Shown here piece after piece: positions 56,919-64,000 of a stretch of 64,000 bases of DNA. The stretch comes from Fragilariopsis cylindrus CCMP1102. Its lineage: Eukaryota; Bacillariophyta; Bacillariophyceae; Bacillariales; Bacillariaceae. The stretch lies in assembly GCA_900095095.1 (NCBI GenBank), contig FMBT01000299.1, positions 1 through 64,000 of the forward strand, read 5' to 3'. The notes under the pieces were generated by a model. It was given only the letters and a program-made list of their open reading frames with translations, was not told the DNA's origin and did no database searches. Numbering within the stretch: position 1 is the first letter of the stretch; each line of letters begins with the position of its first letter. The position numbers were made by a program, and so were the translations under genes.

Positions 56919-57792
56919 TTATTTGTTTGATATATTAGGTCCGCAACCTACAGAAAGGTATGTATCTGCACCTGTAATAGGATTCTCTCCCTTCAGAGTT
57001 GGATTCTTGCAAAGATTCTTCAAATCAAAGCTACCAATGGCAGCTTCAGTGAAATCCGCGTTTTCGACGTCTGCTCCGGCAAAACTAGTTCCTGTCAAAA
57101 CAGCATTTTGAAATACAGCTCCTCGTAAAGAGCTTCCGGCGAAGCTAGCTCGGTCTACGATGGCGTTTGAGAAATCAGCTTGTTCAAAATTGGATTCTGT
57201 TTTTTTAAGGCGAAGAGGGAAAAAAAATTAGACGAGAATTCATTTGCTTGCAATCAATTGATACGATATACATCGTATATTTTTATCTTTGTTTTATACA
57301 TTTATTTTACAGTATTCATATCATCGTACCATGTAAATAAGCTTTACTGAATTGAGCTTCTTGGAAATTTACTTTTGATACATCGGTTTTAGTCATGATG
57401 ACACCACTTAGATCAAATCCCTTAGCTGACGATCCACTCAAATTACATTGACGCAAGTCATATAACTTATCACGAGCCGCATTGGCCTGACCGATTGAAG
57501 AACTAGCCAATGTGCATCGATTTAGGTCCTTAACATCGATGGGAGGTAGTTTAAATTTTTCTGTCTGTCCATCGGCGAAAGCTGGTAACGGTGACAATAA
57601 AGACAAAGAAAACAACGATGCTAAGGCCAAGTTGGCAAATATGTTGTTCTCCGACGTATCATTGCTTGGTTCTCTATCATGATTTTTGATGCTGTTCATT
57701 GAGGCACATGACGTTTTCTGTCTTTGTACCGATACAAAGGCAGAAGTCGACGCCAATGTTGCCACGGAAAGAATTAATGCAAGAACTTTCAT
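56919..57792 (-). CDS. Thylakoid-lumen pentapeptide-repeat protein
   Basis: Two exons, 57792-57330 and 57196-56919 (donor G|GTACGA, acceptor ACAG, phase 1), 246 aa. It has a bipartite import signal: hydrophobic start ending S-T-S-A-F-V, then after a hydrophilic stretch a second hydrophobic segment closing in P-A-F-A-D, a lumenal cleavage site. The mature part has pentapeptide repeats of the A(D/N)LXX type: C-N-L-S-G, F-D-L-S-G, V-N-F-Q-E, A-Q-F-S-K, then in exon 2 S-N-F-E-Q, A-D-F-S-N, A-S-F-A-G, A-V-F-Q-N, T-S-F-A-G and A-D-F-T-E. These form a right-handed quadrilateral helix. Lumenal proteins of this kind are common in cyanobacteria and plastids and their role is unclear. Confidence 0.88.
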
Positions 57793-58236
57793 CTTTTTCG
57801 TTTTCCTTTTCCTTTTAATTTCTAGTTTCAGTCAAAGTTACGGTGGGACTAAATGTATAGTATGGAGATGTTTACTTGTCGTAGTGAATGTGAAAAGGAT
57901 TTTGTTATGATATTACAACACACGGTAACTTATCAACGAAACAACGATTTGACGATGATGCATGGTATGATGATGATGTGTTATTTAGATTTTTTCGTTA
58001 AATAAAAGAAATCAATCAAGTCGATGACGTTCACGTCGTTTTATTGTATGTTATTTATTTTGCGCGCGCGAAGTTATAAAATCTTGAATCGCCAATCTAC
58101 TAAAAGTTAGTAGTCCTACAAATTTCAGATATTGTTCGACGATGATGTGAGATACGATGTTGTGTTGCTTTTGTTGCGACAGTGACATTTTCATGCATTC
58201 AAGAATCTACCATTTTCTTCCTTCCGGTAATCTACT
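57793..58236. promoter_or_regulatory. Divergent promoter region
   Basis: 444 bp between the pentapeptide and cap-methyltransferase genes. It contains a GCGCGCGCG run near 58,061-58,069 within AT-rich DNA. No factor site assigned. Confidence 0.4.
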
Positions 58237-59664
58237 ATGAAACGCCAAAGAGACTCGTCTTCTTCGAAAGATACCGATATCGATATACGATGTCAAATGG
58301 ACAACATAAACAGTAACGACTGTTACGACGAAATCCTGCAGCGGAATAACAATAACGGAGACGACGACCTTCTTTCCATTCGAAACTCCTGGCTGAATGA
58401 AAGAAGTCCTATTATTCAAGGAGACTCAAACACAAATGTTTCATCTAATTCTTCAGCAAAATGTCCTCGATCGACGACGGCAAAGCTGCAGTTAAAGTCT
58501 CTCAGTCAACAACTGATACAGGTAAAGAGAAGAATGTGGCCTGCTGCAGAGGAATGCGCCGCAGCATGGGAAACAAAACCCGGCGAAGAGTTTTGGAACG
58601 CACGAGATATTAGCAATCCAATGGAATGCCTCGGCCAATACGGGGATAAGGGTTTAAACCAAATGTTCATCAATCGTTCTGCCATCAAACTTGCCAACAT
58701 AGATGCTGTCCTTGATTTTAAATTAACTAGACTAGCACACGAAGAAGAAAAGGGGCGCAACTTTTTGTTTGCAGATTTATGTGGAGCTCCTGGTGGATTC
58801 AGTGAATACCTAGTAAAAAGATTTCAATCGAATGAAATACGAGGATCGTGTAGAGGCTATGGGATGTCCCTTGTTGGAAAAAATGAACATGGAAAAGGAT
58901 GTACATGGTGTTTGGACGATATTTACGAGAACGACAATACAAGTACCTTTTCAATTAATTATCGTGTACTTTACGGTTATGACGGTACGGGAGATATATA
59001 CAATTGGGATAATGTTATTTCGTTGCAGAAAGAAATTGAACACGACTTACAGGAGGCTGGGATTCCATCGCGAAAAATGAATTTAGTCGTAGCTGATGGG
59101 GGTTTTGATGCGCAAAGGGATTCCGAATGTCAAGAAGAATTGGCACAAAAATTAATACTTCACGAATTTGCTACCGCACTTCAGTTGCTAGATGTTGATG
59201 GTACATTAGTTTTAAAACTATTTGGATGTCAAACAGAATCGATTCGAATGGCTATGAGATCTATGTTTGATCTTTTCAATTCTTTAGAAATGACCAAACC
59301 AATAAGTTCACGACCAGCTTCTTCAGAACGATACGTTATTTTAGAAGGCTTCAAAGGCCTACCAGCACAATGGGAAGGAGGACAAAATTGGATTAATAAT
59401 GTCTTGATCGGTAGATGTCTACAGAGAGATTTGTCCTTTTATACCAGTAGTGTCGATCATTACCTCGATCAGTTTGACAGTGACATGCTTGTATTAAATT
59501 TGAAAGCATGTTTTGCTATTCTGAGTCACCTAGAAAGAAAAAATGCTGCGAAAGAATTGTGTCAGTCCAAAAGAGAAGAAAAGAATTATTTTCCCTCCAT
59601 GGGCGGACGTAATAGGGATATTGATGTCAAATTGTATAGACATGCTTGGCAGTTGTTTATATAA
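58237..59664 (+). CDS. Cap-specific mRNA 2'-O-ribose methyltransferase (CMTR1-like, RrmJ/FtsJ fold)
   Basis: One exon, 475 aa. Transfers methyl from S-adenosylmethionine to the ribose 2'-OH of the first transcribed nucleotide(s). The K-D-K-E tetrad is visible: K151 in F-I-N-R-S-A-I-K-L, D287 in V-V-A-D-G-G-F-D, K327 in V-L-K-L-F-G and E364 in S-S-E-R-Y-V. The SAM-binding loop is F-A-D-L-C-G-A-P-G-G-F-S-E-Y at ~178-191. The N-terminal 80 residues are Ser/Asn/Asp-rich and disordered. It lacks the G-patch and WW domains of the human enzyme, so this is a catalytic-core-only form. Probably nuclear. Confidence 0.88.
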   Translation: MKRQRDSSSSKDTDIDIRCQMDNINSNDCYDEILQRNNNNGDDDLLSIRNSWLNERSPIIQGDSNTNVSSNSSAKCPRSTTAKLQLKSLSQQLIQVKRRMWPAAEECAAAWETKPGEEFWNARDISNPMECLGQYGDKGLNQMFINRSAIKLANIDAVLDFKLTRLAHEEEKGRNFLFADLCGAPGGFSEYLVKRFQSNEIRGSCRGYGMSLVGKNEHGKGCTWCLDDIYENDNTSTFSINYRVLYGYDGTGDIYNWDNVISLQKEIEHDLQEAGIPSRKMNLVVADGGFDAQRDSECQEELAQKLILHEFATALQLLDVDGTLVLKLFGCQTESIRMAMRSMFDLFNSLEMTKPISSRPASSERYVILEGFKGLPAQWEGGQNWINNVLIGRCLQRDLSFYTSSVDHYLDQFDSDMLVLNLKACFAILSHLERKNAAKELCQSKREEKNYFPSMGGRNRDIDVKLYRHAWQLFI

Positions 59665-60153
59665 ATAATTAAATATATAAGAACTTATCTACAGTATATT
59701 ATTTAGGTTTTCCTGCGCAAATAAGTAGTTTTGGTAGCGGTAGATTGGGACTATAATAAGGTATGCGATGCTATGCTATGCCATGCCTACTTCTACGCTA
59801 CGTATAGACTACTAATAATAGATATGATTTTGGTATTGCAATAGGATGTAAGTGGAGCTAGCTTAGTAGTCGTACACTGTGGGTGTATTTGAAGTTTAAT
59901 CGTGAATTGAATCAGTCCCGATTTCCTGGGACAAGGACTCATGAATCAAAGATACGCGCACGTCACCTTCAACTGCAGATGAAAAATACTACGGTATGTT
60001 CACGCGTTAAATCGCTCTACACATCAATGGTTCGTTGTTCATGATGTTCGGTTGGAGAAAGAACACCATCTTGTATTATTGTGCTTGTTAACAGATATTA
60101 TCGTTGTCTCTATTACCGATCAACTAATAAAATAAAATAAAAATATATTCACC
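59665..60153. other. Intergenic stretch upstream of the FCP gene
   Basis: 489 bp. It includes repeated ATGCTATGC-type words near 59,765-59,785 and the FCP promoter and A/T-rich leader (60,122-60,153). No gene seen. Confidence 0.45.
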
Positions 60154-60900
60154 ATGAAGTCCTTTACCGTAGCTGTTTCTACTTTGATGGCCAGTTCGGC
60201 CATGGGATTTTCTACTACTTCGAGTAGTGTAAAATCCACCGCGTTGAAGGCAGAGATGCCTGATCGTATGTGGGATAAGATGGTTGATAAAACAGAAAGA
60301 TCCGCGGCATTGCCTTTTTTGCCTCGCCCAGTCGCCCTCGATGGGACCATGGTCGGAGATGTTGGTTTCGATCCATTCTACTTATCATCTATTGAAAAGA
60401 ATTTCGCTGGTTTCATCCAACCCCCATCATGGGAAGAGACTCCTGGAATCCCAACCCTATACTGGATGCGCGAGGCAGAACTCAAGCATGGACGGGTTGC
60501 TATGATGGCTTGGTTTGGATGGGTTGCCACTGATGGTGGATTCGGTATGACCCTTCGATTCCCAGGAGATATTTATTCCGTTGATAGCATCCCCAATGCA
60601 TACAACGCCCATAATATTCTTGTCGATCAAGGTTCCATGGGCTTTTTATTGTTCTGTGTTGCCTTTGTTGAATTTTGTTCAAGTGCTGCACTTGTTCAGG
60701 TATCGAAGGGAGAACTTGAGCGTGAAGCCGGTGATTTCAGTCTCGACCCACTTCAATTCTTGAAGGGTAAAGATAAAGCCGAAACCGACCGCATGAAGAC
60801 CAGAGAATTATTGAATGGACGTCTTGGTATGCTTGCTTTCGGCGCCGTATGTACCCAAAGTGCACTAGGTGATGCCACACAAAACTTCCCATATTTCTAA
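60154..60900 (+). CDS. Fucoxanthin-chlorophyll a/c light-harvesting protein
   Basis: One exon, 248 aa, the usual length for this family. Antenna protein of the thylakoid membrane. A short signal peptide ends S-A-M-G-F-S. The LHC core follows: V-G-D-V-G-F-D-P-F, helix 1 with R-E-A-E-L-K-H-G-R-V-A-M-M-A (chlorophyll-binding Glu/His and Arg pair), a middle helix G-F-L-L-F-C-V-A-F-V-E-F, and helix 3 with K-T-R-E-L-L-N-G-R-L-G-M-L-A-F-G (Glu, Asn and Arg ligands). The L-D-P-L segment before helix 3 and the long L-R-F-P-G-D loop place it nearer the Lhcr/Lhcq-like groups than the main Lhcf, but subfamily is not certain. Confidence 0.92.
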   Translation: MKSFTVAVSTLMASSAMGFSTTSSSVKSTALKAEMPDRMWDKMVDKTERSAALPFLPRPVALDGTMVGDVGFDPFYLSSIEKNFAGFIQPPSWEETPGIPTLYWMREAELKHGRVAMMAWFGWVATDGGFGMTLRFPGDIYSVDSIPNAYNAHNILVDQGSMGFLLFCVAFVEFCSSAALVQVSKGELEREAGDFSLDPLQFLKGKDKAETDRMKTRELLNGRLGMLAFGAVCTQSALGDATQNFPYF

Positions 60901-62262
60901 AGGTCTATAGATTATTTATACACTGTATAACAGATCGCTGAATTACGTACTGTTTACCGTTTGAGTGTTTCGATAGGATAGGCCACATACAGGTCACGAC
61001 GAAAACATTCGCGTAAATTGATAAAAAACAGGCAGATACAGTAGATAATATTGTTGCCGGCTAACACAAAATGTATTATTCAAAATTCACTACTTCTTTC
61101 CTTGGATACTACTGTATATATTGTCCTTTTAAAATTTTATAGAACATTTACTGCATATTAGAAGTGATAGTTTTTCAAGAATAGACCTATTATACATTAT
61201 TCAGGCTGATTATACACAATACCACAAAGAAACAAATATATTATGTATTGCAGAAAAAATGTTTAGAGAGCCAAACACATCGTATCATTTATATGATGTT
61301 CTGATAAAATAGCAAACAGTACCAATCTAACTAGGTGGAATAAAAATGTACATATATATCATTCAATTTGTCACCTCCAACCCACATGGGGGGACTCACT
61401 TTTTCACTTCCCTAGTCTTATTTATTTCCTCTCATATCAAGATGATATAATAAATCTATCTAAGTAAGCACAGATGTCATCTTGATTTGATGTACTATTC
61501 TTTTTATTTGTAAATTCACTTATTATATTTTATACTACTTACATGGATTTTCATCCGCAACATGATATAATGTACATGTGATGTGTTGTGTTGATTGGCA
61601 GACTTGTTAGTCAGTCAAAACCGGGTCTAAGCTAAGCTAAGCTAAGCTAAGCATGACATATTATGTATGGCTCATTTATAGTGATGTAGTATATATCAAA
61701 TGACAGAGAAGTTGCTATGCACAAACAACAAATTGTGTTGTGTACACCACATCTAGTTTGTCAGAGGTGGTTTCTCTTTATATATTGTGCTTTTGATTGG
61801 AGTGCAGTGAAAGCATAGTGTACACCTTCTTATACAATATCCGTGTGCATTACCACCAATATAACTAACTCTATCTATGCATAAACATCTCTACACAATT
61901 ATCTTCATTTTTAATCATGCTACTGTAGTAGTACTGTAGTAAGTTAGCTGCTCTAGGCTGGCTAGCTACGGTAGCAGCTATAGTATGTGACTATTGTGTT
62001 GACGGACAAGGGACAGGCCTCTCATTGCTGCAGGCACTCGACTCTTGAAGTTGAGAATTGTTGGATCGCGAGGAAAACAACGGTAGAAAATGCATGCTTG
62101 ACTTTCTACGTGAGATTACTCGCACGTCACATCAGTCACTACTGTACGTAATGTACAGTTATCAACAACGACAACCCTTTATTTTACAGAGACAAGACAT
62201 CAACATTGATTGATCATATTCAACATTATCTAATATAAATACCCAAATAACCCTATCCCACC
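60901..62262. other. 1.36-kb intergenic stretch between two photosynthesis genes
   Basis: No gene. From about 61,080 to 61,860 it is low in CpG. It carries a five-unit CTAAG repeat (61627-61651) and, at 61930-61945, AGTACTGTAGTAAGTT, which matches the left junction of the transposon array base for base. The last 200 bp are the promoter of the PsbM-like gene. Confidence 0.5.
61627..61651. repeat. (CTAAG)5 tandem repeat
   Basis: Five perfect pentamer units in non-coding DNA. Confidence 0.9.
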
Positions 62263-62891
62263 ATGAAGACTTTTCAATTAATCATCTCATTTGCCCTGAT
62301 TGCTGCCTCCATGGCTTTCGCACCAAACCAATCCCCTCAATGTAAGTCGAGTCGTTGTCAGCGAACAAGAAAACGAAAAACCGATTAGAAACGAATCAAG
62401 GGAAAAACTCAGTTGTTCCGCTCCGATGACACGAAGATTTGTAGCGTTCCACAATTAATTGCATAAGTAATAGATATCGTTTTAATGTCGATACTCCTCC
62501 GATTATCTGTCATTATGAATACATAAAAGAAAATAAATAATCAAGCCGACAGATCTAACGCAGTTCTCCTTAATTTTTCATAATCTTTCTTCTAATCATC
62601 TTCTCCCTTGTTACTATCTTTTTTTGAAAATCTCTTATTTTAGTGGCCACTCTTGTCAAGGGAGCTGCTGCCTCAATCCCTGTTGCCGCTCTTGCTGCAC
62701 CAGCCTTCGCCATGGACTCCATTGTTGAAACACTTCCATCCATTGATGTTTCCCTTCAAGTTCAATTCGGTGCTTATTTGGCCATTCTTCTTGGAACATT
62801 CCTTCCTGTTTTATTCCTTGTTAACTTATACACCCAAACTGAAACACGTAAGGCTGGACGAGAAGATGCTGAAAATGGTGATGAATTCTAA
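62263..62891 (+). CDS. PSBM: Photosystem II subunit PsbM, nuclear-encoded precursor
   Basis: Two exons, 62263-62341 and 62644-62891 (donor T|GTAAGT, acceptor TTAG, phase 1), 108 aa. The presequence has a signal peptide ending S-M-A-F-A-P (complex-plastid motif), then a second Ala-rich segment ending A-P-A-F-A-M-D, a thylakoid-type cleavage site. The mature ~40 residues have one membrane helix, Q-F-G-A-Y-L-A-I-L-L-G-T-F-L-P-V-L-F-L, followed by L-Y-T-Q-T-E-T-R-K. This matches the PsbM plan of cyanobacteria (one helix ending in L-Y-x-Q-T-E). PsbM sits at the PSII dimer interface. It is plastid-encoded in plants. The assignment rests on this short match. Confidence 0.72.
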
Positions 62892-63305
62892 GCTAGGAAT
62901 AATCATGGGTCAACAGCAATCTGAACGGAAAACTATTTCTACTTATGAATACTAGATATATTTTTATATAAAAGCACTCCTTTTTTCCTGAGACAATTTC
63001 TCTCCTTCAACGTCAACATTGTTACGTTGGGATGTGCAGCAACCTTCAAAAGGAACAACTGACAGCAGACTAGTGGTCAATTGACAAACATAAACAGCAT
63101 TGGGTACATAATCTACTAGAGAATATTTTATGAAAAAAAAAGAAACTATGTTGTGCATCTTATCGATTATCTCGTTATTTAAATCAGTCATATCACGAGG
63201 TTCTTGAAACTACGGTTTTTCATAAAATGTAATCGTGTGTTCAATATAGATTAGACATAGACTAGACCTTGACAAGGAAAAAATGTTTCTAGTATAGGAC
63301 TATGC
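62892..63305. other. Convergent 3' flanks
   Basis: 414 bp between the ends of the PsbM-like gene and the GTPase gene, which converge. AT-rich; holds both 3' UTRs. Nothing else seen. Confidence 0.5.
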
Positions 63306-64000
63306 TTAATTTCTTCCCACTCCTTTTCGTTTTTTCCCAGTTTTTGACTTAGTTGTCTTCCGCACTGCTTTTGATCCTGTGTAACGAGCAGCAACCTCCC
63401 AAATATCAAAAGGCATTAGAGGTGGTCGAACTGCGATTCCTATTCCTTTGGGAACACTAATCTTTAGCTTAACCTTACCAGCACCAGTAACTGCAATCCA
63501 TCCAAGTCCGGTTAAACTTATGTCAGCAGCAGCCTCTTTCCATCCAGCACCGTCAAGTTCAATGGTATGAGTATCGAATTCTCCTATTTCTGCCATTCTC
63601 TCTGGACCAGGTTCTAACGGTGGTGTCAATATTGTACCAGTGTGTTTCCTAACAAACTCATCAGCGCGACTAGAATCGGTTGGATGGAGTTTGATGTCGT
63701 TAGCGACGAAGAATGTCAAGAGGAAAGGTTTGCTGTCACCAATAACTTCAATCTTTGCAAGTCCTCCAATCAAGACACATTTTCCAGACGCAACCCGAAA
63801 GGTGATTGGTTCTACTTTCCTGCAAAAATATCAAAATAATAAAGCGTGTGTGAGTATAATGAATATAATCAAGAAAGCCAATAAGGAAGAAACAAGTACT
63901 GTTATGCCATTCATTCAGCGCATTTTAGTTAGTTTCAGTAAGAAGAATACAACTTACTTTTTAGGGCAGACAACTCTGAGCTCCTCTGGAGTGAGGAGCT
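63306..64000 (-). CDS. YqeH/NOA1/BPG2-type circularly permuted GTPase, C-terminal part (runs off the window)
   Basis: Last two exons only: 64000-63958 (continues beyond the window) and 63819-63306 (acceptor GCAG), phase 2. The end of the upstream exon reads L-L-T-P-E-E-L-R-V-V-C-P-K-K, typical of the region after the GTPase domain. The last exon has V-L-I-G-G-L-A-K-I-E-V, L-H-P-T-D, H-T-G-T-I-L-T-P-P, D-I-S-L-T-G-L-G-W-I-A-V, V-P-K-G-I-G-I and R-P-P-L-M-P-F-D-I-W, all in the order seen in YqeH and plant BPG2/NOA1. Such GTPases help assemble the small or plastid ribosomal subunit. The Lys/Arg-rich tail is extra. The G motifs lie outside the window. Confidence 0.8.

Noticed and set aside
1-64000. 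tRNA, rRNA or other standard RNA genes
   Set aside because: I looked for T-arm-like GGTTCRA words in cloverleaf context and saw none convincing by eye; a dedicated scan was not possible.

Overview
The window is nuclear DNA of a diatom, or a very close stramenopile alga. The evidence is a fucoxanthin-chlorophyll light-harvesting protein, a nuclear gene for a PsbM-like photosystem II subunit, and many N-terminal signal peptides that end in the A-F / ASAFAP-type cleavage motif used to enter red-lineage complex plastids. Genes are compact, AT-biased, lie on both strands and carry a few short GT-AG introns. The species cannot be named from the sequence.

Layout. 1-37.2 kb is an ordinary single-copy gene region: a partial gene at the edge, a disordered basic/acidic protein, a divergent pair of plastid DUF1499 and DUF1415 proteins, an unrecognised 661-aa protein, a small coiled-coil protein, a bZIP factor, bifunctional P5CS (proline synthesis), Pol III subunit RPC4, a plastid phosphoglucomutase, a plastid GNAT acetyltransferase, an aldo/keto reductase, a Yos1/IER3IP1 protein, a plastid carotenoid cleavage dioxygenase, a QTRT2-like queuine transferase subunit, an FG-GAP membrane protein and the splicing factor CWC25. 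56.9-64 kb returns to the same style: a lumenal pentapeptide protein, a cap 2'-O-methyltransferase, an FCP antenna protein, PsbM, and the end of a YqeH/NOA1-type GTPase.

37,534-56,605 is the unusual part: three head-to-tail copies (6360, 6348 and 6359 bp) of one element, nearly identical, with the pentamer TAGTA at both outer ends and at both internal junctions. Each copy has one eight-exon gene on the minus strand. In copy 1 the exons join in frame to 1195 codons, and the product has the layout of a tyrosine recombinase (R625, Q780-x-x-R783, H806, Y816). A GC-rich motif, TCGCGCGCG, sits exactly 28 bp from the TAGTA core on each side, so every junction looks like an attachment site with symmetric arms. 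I read this as a Crypton-like tyrosine-recombinase DNA transposon stacked in tandem through a circular form. It carries unfamiliar N-terminal (Cys-rich) and C-terminal (Gln/Pro repeat) extensions.

The few substitutions between copies are all CpG transitions, and three intergenic stretches elsewhere are strongly CpG-poor. Both fit methylation and decay of mobile DNA. Single-base indels also occur in two unrelated host genes (P5CS and the carotenoid dioxygenase), so frame breaks in this assembly, including those in array copy 2, may be sequencing errors.
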